Below, one piece after another: positions 1 through 10,758 of a stretch of DNA of 64,000 bases. This DNA is from Taklimakanibacter albus (GTDB lineage Bacteria; Pseudomonadota; Alphaproteobacteria; Rhizobiales; Aestuariivirgaceae). A program made the translations under genes and the position numbers. The notes beneath the pieces were generated by a model that had not been told where the DNA came from, did no database searches, and saw only the letters and a list, made by a program, of their open reading frames with translations. The first letter of the stretch is position 1. Every line of letters starts with the position of its first letter. The stretch lies in contig NZ_JAENHL010000006.1 of assembly GCF_016595235.1 (NCBI RefSeq), forward strand, positions 558,001-622,000, in the 5' to 3' direction.

Positions 1-12
1 GCAGGATGGCGC

Positions 13-2359
<2,347 letters not shown>

Positions 2360-3325
2360 ATGAACAATCTAACGATCAAACAGCTTCGTTATTTCGAGGC
2401 GCTCGTCCGACATAGCCACTTCGGACGCGCGGCGGATGCCTGCGCGATTTCTCAGCCGGCGATGTCGGTGCAGATCAGGGAACTGGAGGAATCGTTGGGC
2501 GCTGACCTCTTCGAAAGAGGGGCGCGGCAGGTGCGGCTGACCAGCTTCGGCGAGGAGTTTGCGCTCCGCGTGCGCGAAATATTGCGCTCGGTGGACGAGC
2601 TGGGAGATCTGGCGCGCGCCTCGCAGGACCGGCTCACGGGGCGGCTGCGTATCGGCGTGATCCCGACGATCGCACCCTATCTGCTGCCCACCATCGTCGG
2701 AAACCTCACGGCCCGGTATGAAGGCCTCGACATTCACGTGCGTGAGACGCTGACCCGCAAGCTCATTGCCGAAGTCGCGGAAGGCCGCCTCGACACGGCG
2801 ATCGTCGCATTGCCGGTATCCGAAGCGTCGCTGACCGAGATTGCGCTCTTTACCGAGAGTTTTGTGCTGGTCCGGCCTGGCGAAGACGAGGGCAAGCCGG
2901 TGCCCAATGCCGAGAAGCTCCGCGAAATGCGGCTGCTTCTGCTGGAGGAGGGGCACTGCTTCCGCGATCAGGCTCTGTCGTTCTGCAAGATGCATTCGCT
3001 CGGACCGCGTGAATTGCTGGACGGGAGCTCTCTGTCCACCCTGGTCCAAATGGTCGGTGCCGGCATCGGTGTCACCTTGATCCCGGAGATGGCTGTTGCG
3101 GTGGAGACACGCTCAGCCTCGGTATCCGTGGCCCGCTTCAAGAACCCGCAACCATCGCGGACGATCGGCATGATCTGGCGCAAGACCAGCCCGCTCGACA
3201 AGCAGCTCAAGGAGATTGCCGAAGTCGTTCGTCAGTCGTCCGATATGTTGCGGGAACGGCACGACGCACCCGTCTCGTCGCGCCGCTCCGGCCTTGCGCC
3301 TGAGAGCACGTCGCCCATTCATTAG
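2360..3325 (+). CDS. oxyR: Hydrogen peroxide-sensing regulator OxyR (LysR family)
   Basis: LysR-type transcription factor of 321 residues. An N-terminal winged helix-turn-helix (about 1-60) is followed by the substrate-binding-like sensor domain. The redox pair is preserved: Cys200 and Cys209 lie in LEEGHCFRDQALSFC with the same eight-residue spacing as Cys199/Cys208 of E. coli OxyR, and the surrounding residues are nearly identical. It sits head-to-head with katG, its expected target. The C-terminal extension after about residue 300 is Arg/Ser-rich and not obviously conserved. Confidence 0.96.
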   Translation: MNNLTIKQLRYFEALVRHSHFGRAADACAISQPAMSVQIRELEESLGADLFERGARQVRLTSFGEEFALRVREILRSVDELGDLARASQDRLTGRLRIGVIPTIAPYLLPTIVGNLTARYEGLDIHVRETLTRKLIAEVAEGRLDTAIVALPVSEASLTEIALFTESFVLVRPGEDEGKPVPNAEKLREMRLLLLEEGHCFRDQALSFCKMHSLGPRELLDGSSLSTLVQMVGAGIGVTLIPEMAVAVETRSASVSVARFKNPQPSRTIGMIWRKTSPLDKQLKEIAEVVRQSSDMLRERHDAPVSSRRSGLAPESTSPIH

Positions 3326-3381
3326 AGCCCTTCCCGTTTTGATCGAATCGTTTCGATTCGATCAAAACGGGAAAAGGGCTC
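3325..3381. repeat. Long palindrome at the end of oxyR
   Basis: Nearly perfect inverted repeat: arms beginning GAGCCCTTCCCG and CGATTCGATCAAAACGGG read as reverse complements around a two-base centre, about 25 bp per arm. It overlaps the last base of oxyR. There is no T-run, so it is more likely a dispersed palindromic element that may also stop or stabilise the transcript than a classical terminator. Confidence 0.7.
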
Positions 3382-3398
3382 GAATACATATGATCTGG

Positions 3399-3444
3399 AG
3401 CGCTTCCTAATCGCCAAAGTCGAGCAACTTTGGCGAGAAGCGCT
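3399..3444. repeat. CCAAAG/CTTTGG palindromic repeat, copy 1
   Basis: Two nested inverted repeats: an outer AGCGCTTC/GAAGCGCT pair and an inner CGCCAAAGT/AACTTTGGCG pair around a short loop. The same inner core recurs at 46676-46720 and, with a shorter arm, at 61258-61298, each time in intergenic DNA with a different outer arm. Looks like a small dispersed palindromic element. Confidence 0.7.
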
Positions 3445-3542
3445 CTAGCGACCTGCCAATTCCGCATGGCTTCGACTTTGAACTTTCGCTGGGAAAGTTT
3501 ACAAAGTTCCGGACTCACTCAACTGAGTCGGAGGGGACTCAC

Positions 3543-4247
3543 ATGCAAAAGAAGCTTGCGGCGGAATTCTTTGGTACGTTCTGGCTGGTGCTCGGCGGGT
3601 GCGGAAGTGCGGTGTTGGCCGCAGCTTTCCCTAGCGTCGGTATTGGCCTGCTTGGTGTAGCATTCGCGTTCGGCCTCACGGTGCTGACCATGGCTTATGC
3701 CGTGGGCGGTATTTCCGGAGGCCACTTCAACCCGGCCGTTTCGGTCGGCCTCGCAACCGCGGGTCGATTCCCTTGGGCCTCGGTCATTCCCTATGTCATT
3801 GCCCAGGTGGTTGGCGCCATTGTCGCGGCGGGCGTGCTTTATCTCATCGCTTCCGGCAAAGCCGGTTTTGCGATCGATCCTGCGGCTCCCGGGGCATTCG
3901 CGACCAATGGCTATGACGCGCATTCGCCCGGCGGCTACTCGATGGTGGCGGCGCTTGTCACTGAAGTCGTGATGACCGCCTTCTTCCTGATCATCATCCT
4001 GGGCGCCACCGGCAAATCGGTGCCGGCGGGTTTCGCGCCGATCGCGATCGGTCTCGGACTCACGCTCATCCATCTGATCTCGATCCCGGTGACCAACACC
4101 TCGGTCAACCCGGCGCGCTCCACGGGACCGGCGCTCTTCGTGGGCGGTCTGGCCTTGCAGCAGCTGTGGTTCTTCTGGGTCGCTCCGCTGATCGGCGGCG
4201 CGCTTGGCGGTCTCGTCTATAAGGGACTGCTGAGCGACAACGACTGA
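3543..4247 (+). CDS. aqpZ: Aquaporin Z-type water channel
   Basis: Inner-membrane water channel of the MIP family, 234 residues with six membrane spans and two half-helices. Both signature boxes are present: Asn63-Pro64-Ala65 and Asn189-Pro190-Ala191. The selectivity filter matches a water-selective AqpZ rather than a glycerol facilitator: Phe43, His177, Thr186 and Arg192 sit at the expected spacings. The start follows a strong GGAGGGG ribosome site. A hairpin (3509-3531, arms around ACTCA and TGAGT) abuts that site and could modulate translation. The gene stands alone between two repeats and the downstream minus-strand genes. Confidence 0.96.
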   Translation: MQKKLAAEFFGTFWLVLGGCGSAVLAAAFPSVGIGLLGVAFAFGLTVLTMAYAVGGISGGHFNPAVSVGLATAGRFPWASVIPYVIAQVVGAIVAAGVLYLIASGKAGFAIDPAAPGAFATNGYDAHSPGGYSMVAALVTEVVMTAFFLIIILGATGKSVPAGFAPIAIGLGLTLIHLISIPVTNTSVNPARSTGPALFVGGLALQQLWFFWVAPLIGGALGGLVYKGLLSDND

Positions 4248-4262
4248 TCTTACCTACAACGG

Positions 4263-4287
4263 GCGGCGTCGACAGGTTCGACGCCGC
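4263..4287 (+). terminator. Hairpin after aqpZ
   Basis: A perfect 10-bp stem GCGGCGTCGA / TCGACGCCGC with a 5-base loop, 16 bp after the aqpZ stop and between convergent genes. It lacks a T-run, so termination is likely but not certain. Confidence 0.45.
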
Positions 4288-4308
4288 TTCGCCAATTGAG
4301 CCGGCCGA

Positions 4309-5196
4309 TCAGCCCTGTGCGCCGGTCCGGTATGAGTAGCTGAAGCTAAAACTGGGCGACGGCGCAGCCTGAGACCGGGCTTCCCGCAGTTCGCGCGCCA
4401 ATCGTACGCGATGCTCTCTGTTGTCCCACCACGTCCTGACGCTCGCGAAGGGAATACGCGCCGGAAACATGCCGCGGCTCCCGAAGCGCTCGACGAGGCC
4501 GTCGAGATAGGAGCCTTCCGGGGGGCCCAGATCCTGTGGGAAGCCGATGGCGTTCCAGATCTCATTCCACAAATGCACGAAGAGCGATGACGCGACGCGG
4601 TCTTCGACCTCGCGCCGGGCGTCGGGATCGAACAGCTTGATGGCTTCCGTGTAGTCGATCTCATAGGCTGTCCGGCGATCATAGACTTTGTGCGCGAGGC
4701 CGTATTTCTCGACGAGACGGGTGATGAGATCGGGGCCGGTCTGGCCCCATTCGGCCTTGTCGATGACAGCCTCGACTTCCCGGATCGCGTCGCGGATCAC
4801 CGGCGATTGCGCCGGCAGGCGCATGATGCCGATGCCGAGACTGTTCTTGTTGACTTGCCGCGCCAGAAAAAAATCCGTTTCGGGCAGGTCCGATCGCAGC
4901 ATCACGACGTCGGTGTCGAGCCACCAGTCGCCACGCTCCACCAGACGGTAGCGGAAGAGGTTGGAGTGGAGCGACGGGCTGCCGGCGCCGAAACCGTTCT
5001 TATAGCGATGAATGTGGCCGCCGAGATCGAGGACATCCTCGGCCGGCCGCTGCCGCGCCCCCGGCGGCACCTTGATATCGGTGTCTGCCGTGTAGACGAC
5101 GACGTCGTAGCCGTGCGCCACCCAGCTTGCGATGCAGAGCGTCTGATAAGGGCTCGCGCGCCCCGCCCAGAATGTGAACAAGGTCGGCTTTGTCAT
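4309..5196 (-). CDS. GT32-like sugar transferase (DXD motif), copy 1
   Basis: Predicted cytoplasmic nucleotide-sugar glycosyltransferase of the Gly_transf_sug (GT32-like) type, 295 residues. The metal/sugar-nucleotide DXD motif is WWLDTDVVML with Asp94 and Asp96, in the usual place about one third into the protein. The start at 5196 follows GGGGGTGTG, a better ribosome site than the ATG 21 bp upstream. The neighbouring gene encodes a paralogue of exactly the same length that aligns without gaps through the N-terminal hundred residues. The acceptor is unknown; a role in surface polysaccharide or glycolipid synthesis is inferred. Both copies end in an odd aromatic SFSYSYR-type tail. Confidence 0.75.
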   Translation of the reverse strand: MTKPTLFTFWAGRASPYQTLCIASWVAHGYDVVVYTADTDIKVPPGARQRPAEDVLDLGGHIHRYKNGFGAGSPSLHSNLFRYRLVERGDWWLDTDVVMLRSDLPETDFFLARQVNKNSLGIGIMRLPAQSPVIRDAIREVEAVIDKAEWGQTGPDLITRLVEKYGLAHKVYDRRTAYEIDYTEAIKLFDPDARREVEDRVASSLFVHLWNEIWNAIGFPQDLGPPEGSYLDGLVERFGSRGMFPARIPFASVRTWWDNREHRVRLARELREARSQAAPSPSFSFSYSYRTGAQG

Positions 5197-5287
5197 CACA
5201 CCCCCATAGACCTGCATTCACGATAGGCGTGATCAGCTTGCCGCTCAACTCTGGATCGTGGCCGGTTTCTCAACGCGGGGCGGCTGA

Positions 5288-6175
5288 TCAGCCGGACGCG
5301 TCGGGCCGGTATGGGTAGGTGAAAGTGAATGTCGGTGCGGCGGCCATGCTCGCGCGCACGGCATTCAGCTCGTTCTCCAGGCGCAAATGCCGCTCCCGGT
5401 TGTCCCACCATGTTTTGACGCTGGCAAAGGGAGCCCGCAGCGCAAAAATGTCCCGTCCGCCATAGCGGTCGAGCAGGGCGTCGAGATAGGATCCTTCCGG
5501 CGGTCCCAGTTCCTGCGGAAAACCGATCGCGTGCCATATCGCGTTCCACAGATGCACGCAGAGGGATGACGCCAGACGCCTCTCGACTTCGTCCCGGGCG
5601 TCGGGATCGAACAGCTTGATGACTTCCGTGTAGTCTATTTCATAGACCGTGTTGCGGTCATGGGCCTTGTGCGCGACGCCATGTTTGCCGGCCAGCCGCG
5701 TGATGAGATAGGGACCCGTCTCGCCCCATTGGGCGTCTCGGGTCATCCCTTCGATTTCCCGGATCGCCTCGCGGATCAGGGGCGAATGCGCCGGCAGTCG
5801 CATGATGCTGCTGCCCAGGCTGTTTTCATGAGCCTGCCGGGCCAGGAAGAAGTCGGTTTCCGGCAGATCGCCGCGCAGCATCACTAGGTCGGCGTCGAGC
5901 CACCATTCACCACGCTCGACCAGCTTGCAGCGGAAAAGATCGGCATGCAGCGCCGGGCTGCCTGCCCCGAAACCGTTCTTGTAGCGATGAATGTGACCAC
6001 CGAGATCGAGGATCTCCTCGGCAGGCCGGTGTTCAGCACCGGGTGGGAGTTTGAGATCGGTATCGGTGGTGTAGACGACGACGTTAAAGCCGTGCGCGAC
6101 CCAGCTCATGAGGCACAAGGTCTGATACGGGCTCGCGGGGCCCGTCCAGAACGTACACAACGTCCTCGCCGCCAC
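5288..6175 (-). CDS. GT32-like sugar transferase (DXD motif), copy 2
   Basis: Paralogue of the gene at 4309-5196: also 295 residues, with Asp94-x-Asp96 in WWLDADLVML and shared blocks such as HIHRYKNGFGAGSP, SDLPETDFFLAR-like, EIDYTE and LGPPEGSYLD. It starts with GTG; no better ATG exists nearby. The two genes are in the same direction, separated by 91 bp, consistent with tandem duplication followed by divergence. They may use different donors or acceptors, since the residues around the DXD motif and the middle segment differ. Function beyond sugar transfer is not shown by the sequence. Confidence 0.75.
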   Translation of the reverse strand: MAARTLCTFWTGPASPYQTLCLMSWVAHGFNVVVYTTDTDLKLPPGAEHRPAEEILDLGGHIHRYKNGFGAGSPALHADLFRCKLVERGEWWLDADLVMLRGDLPETDFFLARQAHENSLGSSIMRLPAHSPLIREAIREIEGMTRDAQWGETGPYLITRLAGKHGVAHKAHDRNTVYEIDYTEVIKLFDPDARDEVERRLASSLCVHLWNAIWHAIGFPQELGPPEGSYLDALLDRYGGRDIFALRAPFASVKTWWDNRERHLRLENELNAVRASMAAAPTFTFTYPYRPDASG

Positions 6176-6196
6176 GGAATGCCCAGAGACTCTGGA

Positions 6197-6844
6197 TCAG
6201 GCTTCGCGCGCCAGCCGCTTGTCGAGATAGCCGGCGCAGATCTTGGTCAGGTCGTCGATCTTGTCCTGGAAGAAGTGATTGGCGCCCGCCATCACCTTGT
6301 GCTCGATGACGATGCCCTTCTGGGTCTTGAGCTTGGTGACCAGCGTGTTGACCGCTTCGGGCGACGTCACCGTGTCCTTGTCGCCATTGACGAAGAGGCC
6401 GGAGGCCGGGCAGGGCGCCAGGAACGAGAAGTCGTAATGCTTGGCGAGCGGCGCCACCGAGATGAAGCCCGAGATTTCCGGACGGCGCATCAGGAGCTGC
6501 ATGGAAATCCAGGCGCCGAAGGAGATACCGGCGATCCAGCAGATCTTGGCCTCGCGGTTATGGGCCTGGAGCCAGTCGAGGGCGGAAGCGGCGTCCGACA
6601 GCTCGCCGGCCCCGTTTTCGAACAGGCCCTGGCTGCGTCCCACGCCCCGGAAATTGAAGCGCAGCACCGAAAAGCCGCGTTGTACGAACATATAATAGAG
6701 CGAATGCACGATCGGGTTGTTCATCGTGCCGCCGAAGCTCGGATGCGGGTGGAGGAGGATCGCTATGGGAGATCCTTGGGCCTTGGAGTGATGGTAACGC
6801 GCTTCGATACGGCCGGCCGGGCCATTGAAAATCACTTCAGGCAT
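6197..6844 (-). CDS. Alpha/beta hydrolase of the dienelactone-hydrolase-like type
   Basis: Soluble 215-residue alpha/beta hydrolase. The nucleophile elbow is GISFG with Ser108; likely acid Asp155 or Asp157 (NGDKD) and His190 (GANHFF) complete the triad. The N-terminal HPHPSFGGTMNN block forms the oxyanion side and is typical of a widespread small family related to dienelactone hydrolases and found in many proteobacteria, whose substrate is unknown. It lies just upstream of the two glycosyltransferase genes on the same strand (21 bp gap) and divergently from the iscR-suf operon. Confidence 0.85.
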   Translation of the reverse strand: MPEVIFNGPAGRIEARYHHSKAQGSPIAILLHPHPSFGGTMNNPIVHSLYYMFVQRGFSVLRFNFRGVGRSQGLFENGAGELSDAASALDWLQAHNREAKICWIAGISFGAWISMQLLMRRPEISGFISVAPLAKHYDFSFLAPCPASGLFVNGDKDTVTSPEAVNTLVTKLKTQKGIVIEHKVMAGANHFFQDKIDDLTKICAGYLDKRLAREA

Positions 6845-6906
6845 GAGGGAATGTCGATCCTGTTCTGCATCTGGCGGTCATTGATTTCAGGGCAAAAACC
6901 GGCGGA

Positions 6907-6939
6907 ATAGTTGACTCCGGTAGTCGGACTTTCTATATG
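6907..6939 (+). promoter_or_regulatory. iscR-suf promoter with IscR type-1-like operator
   Basis: A sigma70 promoter with -35 TTGACT (6911-6916), a 17-bp spacer and -10 TATATG (6934-6939). The -35 and spacer are overlaid by a dyad, ATAGTTGACT, then CCGG, then TAGTCGGA (6907-6928), which fits the E. coli type-1 IscR site pattern (GACT, four bases, YAGTC). It is the natural site for autorepression by [2Fe-2S]-IscR, encoded 118 bp downstream. A second copy of this dyad lies in front of the heme receptor gene at 40949-40973. Confidence 0.7.
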
Positions 6940-6943
6940 CTTG

Positions 6944-6960
6944 TTTAGAACCGTTCAAAG
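6944..6960 (+). promoter_or_regulatory. Irr-box-like iron control element
   Basis: TTTAGAACCGTTCAAAG agrees at 12 of 14 defined positions with the rhizobial iron control element TTTAGAA-N3-TTCTAAA bound by Irr. It lies at about the expected transcription start of the iscR-suf promoter, so Irr bound here would block the operon under iron limitation. Called by eye against the consensus. Confidence 0.5.
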
Positions 6961-7063
6961 AAATATAGAATCCCACGGACGCCGGGCGAGGCCGGTCCTT
7001 AGCACGGCTCCGGGGTAAAATGGCAAGTTTTCTCAAGCGCGGCGGCAAACGAAAGAGCGACCC

Positions 7064-7555
7064 ATGAAACTATCCACCAAGGGCAGATATGCGGTTATGG
7101 CGATGGTCGATATCGGCCAGAATGGCCTGGGCCGCACCGTATCGCTGGCCGAGATCGCCGACCGCCAGGACATCAGCCAGGAATATCTGGAGCAGCTTTT
7201 CGTGAAGCTCCGCAAGGCCGGGCTCGTCCAGAGCGCCCGTGGCCCCGGCGGCGGCTACCGGTTGGCGCATGCCGCCGACGAGATCGCCATCTATGATGTC
7301 ATCGCCGCGGTCGACGAGCCCATGAAGGTGACCCGCTGCGAGGGCGACGCGGTCGAAGGCTGCGTCAAAGGCGAGCGCTGCTGCACCCATGATCTGTGGT
7401 CGTCCATCGGCCGGCAGGTGAACACCTTCCTCGCCAATGTCACGCTCGATGACGTGGTCAACAAGCGCAATCTGGCGTTGGCGGCCTCGATCCGCCAGGC
7501 CAAGGCGCGCCATGTCCGAAAGGGTCAGCCCGAGGTCAATGCGCATCTATCTTGA
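7064..7555 (+). CDS. iscR: Fe-S cluster regulator IscR (Rrf2 family)
   Basis: Rrf2-family transcription factor of 163 residues that reports Fe-S cluster status. A winged helix-turn-helix (about 1-65, with the RGPGGGYRLA wing) is followed by the cluster-ligand loop. Cys92, Cys100, Cys106 and His109 match the Cys3-His arrangement of E. coli IscR (second to third Cys spacing and third Cys to His spacing identical; the first gap is two residues longer). An extra Cys107 is present. First gene of the suf operon; its stop overlaps the following desulfurase gene. Confidence 0.93.
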   Translation: MKLSTKGRYAVMAMVDIGQNGLGRTVSLAEIADRQDISQEYLEQLFVKLRKAGLVQSARGPGGGYRLAHAADEIAIYDVIAAVDEPMKVTRCEGDAVEGCVKGERCCTHDLWSSIGRQVNTFLANVTLDDVVNKRNLALAASIRQAKARHVRKGQPEVNAHLS

Positions 7556-8618
7556 CCATAATGCCACGAGCCCGCTGCGCCAGGCGGCCCGAACGGCGAT
7601 GCACGCCGCGCTCGAGCTTCATGGCAATGCGTCCTCGATCCATGGCGAGGGCCGCGCCGCGCGGGCATCGCTCGATGCTTCACGTGAAGTCCTGGCGCGT
7701 GCGCTCGGCGTCATCGCGCCGATGGTCGTCTTCACCTCGGGCGGCAGCGAAGCGAATAATCTTGCCCTCAAGGGTGCGCCGGTCGCGCGGTTGATCGTTT
7801 CGGCGGTCGAGCATCCCTCCGTCATCGAGGCCGCCAAGGCTTCCGGAAAACCGGTCGAGATCCTTCCCGTCGATAGGGAAGGGATCGTTGATCTGACGGC
7901 GCTCGCTAGGCTTCTCCAGACTGGTCCCAAAGCGCTCGTCGCGGTGATGCTCGCCAATAACGAGACCGGTGTCGTCCAGCCGCTACGCGAGGTCTCGGCA
8001 CTCGCCCAGAAACATGGCGCGCTCGTCCATTGCGACGCGGTCCAGGCTTTTGGCAAGATCGCCGTCAATTTCGGCCTGCTCGGCGTCGATACGCTGAGCG
8101 TCTCGGCACACAAACTGGGCGGTCCGGTGGGCGCCGGCGCGCTGATCATCCGCGATGGCCTGGCGCTCGAGGCGCTGATCCAGGGCGGCGGCCAGGAGCT
8201 GCGCCGCCGCGCCGGCACCGAGAATGTCGCCGCGATCGCCGGCTTCGCCGCCGCGGTCAAGGAAAAGCGACTCGAAATCAGGAACTTGCGGGACGAGCTT
8301 GAATCAAAGCTCGAAGGCGTCGTGGTGTTCGGCGCTGCCGCCGAGCGGCTGCCCAATACCAGCTGCTTCGCGCTCCCCGGGCTTTCCGCCGAGACGGCGC
8401 TGATGGCGCTCGATCTCGCCGGCATCGCCGTCTCCTCTGGCTCGGCCTGCTCCTCGGGCAAGGTCGCCAAATCGCATGTGCTGGCGGCGATGGGGGTTGC
8501 CCCCGATCTCGCCGGCAACGCCGTCCGCGTCAGCCTCGGCTGGAACACGCGGGCTGAGGACATCGAACAATTCATCGCCGCCTGGAGCCGCCTCGCGGCC
8601 CGGCGCAAAGCGGCATAA
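7539..8618 (+). CDS. Cysteine desulfurase, IscS/NifS-like (class I)
   Basis: PLP enzyme that takes sulfur from cysteine for Fe-S cluster assembly. The protein begins MRIYLDHNATSP, the standard NifS/IscS start, so the ATG at 7539 is chosen (359 residues, overlapping iscR by 17 bp); an in-frame ATG at 7512 is possible. The PLP lysine is in SVSAHKLGGPVG and the mobile catalytic Cys in SSGSACSSGKV. It differs from the second desulfurase in the same operon (13355-14590), which is SufS-type. The operon therefore carries two desulfurases, as described for some rhizobial suf loci (sufS2/sufS1). Confidence 0.92.
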   Translation: MRIYLDHNATSPLRQAARTAMHAALELHGNASSIHGEGRAARASLDASREVLARALGVIAPMVVFTSGGSEANNLALKGAPVARLIVSAVEHPSVIEAAKASGKPVEILPVDREGIVDLTALARLLQTGPKALVAVMLANNETGVVQPLREVSALAQKHGALVHCDAVQAFGKIAVNFGLLGVDTLSVSAHKLGGPVGAGALIIRDGLALEALIQGGGQELRRRAGTENVAAIAGFAAAVKEKRLEIRNLRDELESKLEGVVVFGAAAERLPNTSCFALPGLSAETALMALDLAGIAVSSGSACSSGKVAKSHVLAAMGVAPDLAGNAVRVSLGWNTRAEDIEQFIAAWSRLAARRKAA

Positions 8619-8630
8619 GGAACGTAGAAA

Positions 8631-10097
8631 ATGGCCGATCTCGACACCATCGAACTCGTCAAGGATATCGACGTCGACAAGTACAAGTACGGGTTCACGA
8701 CCGAAATCGAAACCGAGCTGGCGCCCAAAGGCCTCAATGAGGACATCGTCGCCTTCATCTCGAACAAGAAGAACGAGCCGCAGTGGATGCTCGACTGGCG
8801 CCTCGAGGCCTATCGGCGCTGGATACAGATGACGGAGCCGACCTGGGCCAAGGTGCATTATCCCAAGATCGACTTCCAGGACCTGCATTATTATGCGGCG
8901 CCGAAGAGCATGTCGGGGCCGAAGAGCCTCGATGAGGTCGATCCCGAACTGCTCCGGACCTATGAGAAGCTCGGCATCCCCTTGCGCGAGCGCGAGGTGC
9001 TGGCAGGCGTCCAGACGCCCCGGGTCGCCGTCGATGCGGTGTTCGATTCGATCTCGGTCGTCACCACCTTCAAGGACGAGCTCGCCAAGGCGGGCGTGAT
9101 CTTCTGCTCGATCTCGGAAGCGGTGCGCGAGCATCCGGAACTGGTGAAGAAATATCTGGGCTCGGTCGTGCCGCAGGGCGACAATTTCTACGCCGCGCTC
9201 AATTCGGCTGTCTATACCGACGGCTCCTTCGTCTATGTGCCACCCAATACGCGCTGCCCGATGGAGCTTTCGACCTATTTCCGCATCAACGAGAAGAAGA
9301 CCGGCCAGTTCGAGCGCACGCTGATCATCGCCGACAAGGGCTCCTACGTCTCCTATCTGGAAGGCTGCACCGCGCCGACGCGCGATGAGAACCAGCTCCA
9401 TGCCGCCGTGGTCGAGCTCATCGCGCTCGATGATGCCGAGATCAAATATTCGACGGTGCAGAACTGGTATCCGGGCGACAAGGAAGGCAAGGGCGGCGTC
9501 TACAACTTCGTCACCAAGCGCGGTGACTGCCGCGGCAAGAATGCCAAGATTTCCTGGACCCAGGTCGAGACCGGCTCCGCCATCACCTGGAAATATCCGA
9601 GCTGCATCCTGCGCGGCGATAATTCTCGGGGTGAATTCTATTCGATCGCCATCTCGAACGGCCGCCAGCAGGTCGATTCCGGCACCAAGATGATCCATCT
9701 CGGCAAGAACACGTCGAGCCGCATCGTGTCGAAGGGCATCGCCGCCGGCCGCAGCGACAACACCTATCGCGGCCTCGTCTCGGCGCACCGCAAGGCAACC
9801 AATGCGCGGAACTTCACGCAGTGCGACTCGCTTCTGATCGGCGACAAATGCGGCGCCCATACCGTGCCCTATATCGAGGCGAAGACGCTGTCGGCGCATT
9901 TCGAGCATGAAGCGACGACGTCGAAGATTTCCGACGACCAGCTGTTCTACTGCCAGTCGCGCGGCCTGTCGCAGGAAGAGGCGGTGACGCTCATCGTCAA
10001 CGGCTTCGTGCGCGACGTGCTGCAGCAATTGCCGATGGAATTCATGGCCGAGACGCAGAAGCTGATCGGCATCTCGCTTGAAGGAAGCGTGGGTTAG
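8631..10097 (+). CDS. sufB: Fe-S cluster assembly scaffold SufB
   Basis: Core scaffold protein of the SufBC2D complex, cytoplasmic, 488 residues, the usual length. Typical SufB blocks are visible: [15 protein letters not shown] near the N terminus, the parallel beta-helix middle ([26 protein letters not shown]) and the C-terminal [12 protein letters not shown] and FYCQSRGL segments. The Cys in LEGCTAP is the conserved position in the beta-helix. It follows the desulfurase by 12 bp with an AAGGA ribosome site. Confidence 0.97.
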   Translation: MADLDTIELVKDIDVDKYKYGFTTEIETELAPKGLNEDIVAFISNKKNEPQWMLDWRLEAYRRWIQMTEPTWAKVHYPKIDFQDLHYYAAPKSMSGPKSLDEVDPELLRTYEKLGIPLREREVLAGVQTPRVAVDAVFDSISVVTTFKDELAKAGVIFCSISEAVREHPELVKKYLGSVVPQGDNFYAALNSAVYTDGSFVYVPPNTRCPMELSTYFRINEKKTGQFERTLIIADKGSYVSYLEGCTAPTRDENQLHAAVVELIALDDAEIKYSTVQNWYPGDKEGKGGVYNFVTKRGDCRGKNAKISWTQVETGSAITWKYPSCILRGDNSRGEFYSIAISNGRQQVDSGTKMIHLGKNTSSRIVSKGIAAGRSDNTYRGLVSAHRKATNARNFTQCDSLLIGDKCGAHTVPYIEAKTLSAHFEHEATTSKISDDQLFYCQSRGLSQEEAVTLIVNGFVRDVLQQLPMEFMAETQKLIGISLEGSVG

Positions 10098-10111
10098 TTC
10101 GAGTTGATGGA

Positions 10112-10474
10112 ATGAAGACGACTGTCCTATATCGCCCGGTCGGGACGAAGGAGCTGGCGCTGATCGAAGCGTCCGGTTTCACGCGATTCCCGCCGCGCCT
10201 GCCGGAACAGCCGATCTTCTATCCGGTGACCAACGAAGCCTATGCGGTGCAGATCGCACGCGATTGGAATACGCGGCACAATGCGGACAGGAAGGGTTAT
10301 GTCACGCGCTTTGCGCTGCCTGCCGCCTACCTCTCGCGTTTCGATCGCAAGATCGTCGGTGCGGCCGAGCATGAGGAGCTTTGGGTTCCGGCTGAGGAAC
10401 TCGATCGGTTCAATGCCCAGATCGTCGGGCCGATAGAAGTCATCCACCGTTTCGAGGAGGCCTCAGTCTCATGA
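10112..10474 (+). CDS. Conserved protein of the family annotated ADP-ribosylation/crystallin J1
   Basis: Small soluble 120-residue protein between sufB and sufC. It matches my memory of a widespread uncharacterised family usually named ADP-ribosylation/crystallin J1, recognisable by YRPVG near the start, FPPRLPEQPIFYPV, IARDWN, YVTRF, ELWVPAEEL and IVGPIEV. The family name is historical and no activity is shown by the sequence. It starts 14 bp after sufB and overlaps the next gene by 4 bp, so it is co-transcribed with the suf genes. A link to Fe-S assembly is only positional. Confidence 0.75.
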   Translation: MKTTVLYRPVGTKELALIEASGFTRFPPRLPEQPIFYPVTNEAYAVQIARDWNTRHNADRKGYVTRFALPAAYLSRFDRKIVGAAEHEELWVPAEELDRFNAQIVGPIEVIHRFEEASVS

Positions 10475-10758
10475 GCAAGCCCCGCGGCGATATCTGGTTC
10501 GTGCGCTCCAATGGCGGGCAGGGATCCTATCCCGTCAACGCCGATGGCTGGCGCGTCGTCTGGGTCTTCGTCGCCGGCATCGTGGCTTCCGGAATCATGG
10601 GCGCCGTTCTCGCACAGACGATGGAGACTTGGCTCTGGGTGACCATCACAGGCATCGGCATGGCCGTGTCGGCCATCTGGTTCATCATGACGGCGCGTGC
10701 CCATACCGATCATTCGATTACCTATAATGAGTATGTGAAAGACAAGAATAATGCTTGA
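10471..10758 (+). CDS. Small membrane protein embedded in the suf operon
   Basis: Unrecognised 95-residue protein. Residues about 1-30 are polar, followed by two hydrophobic segments (about 32-55 VVWVFVAGIVASGIMGAVLA and 60-78) and a polar tail. It overlaps the preceding gene by 4 bp (ATGA) and sufC by 8 bp, so translation of all three is probably coupled. No catalytic motif seen. Possibly a membrane partner of its neighbour; function unknown. Confidence 0.7.
   Translation: MSKPRGDIWFVRSNGGQGSYPVNADGWRVVWVFVAGIVASGIMGAVLAQTMETWLWVTITGIGMAVSAIWFIMTARAHTDHSITYNEYVKDKNNA

Noticed and set aside
8304-10028. A 574-codon open frame antisense to sufB
   Set aside because: It lies wholly opposite sufB and its neighbours, which are certain genes. 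High GC makes long antisense frames common, and the product has a compositional bias (Arg/Gly/Asp/Leu) with no domain.
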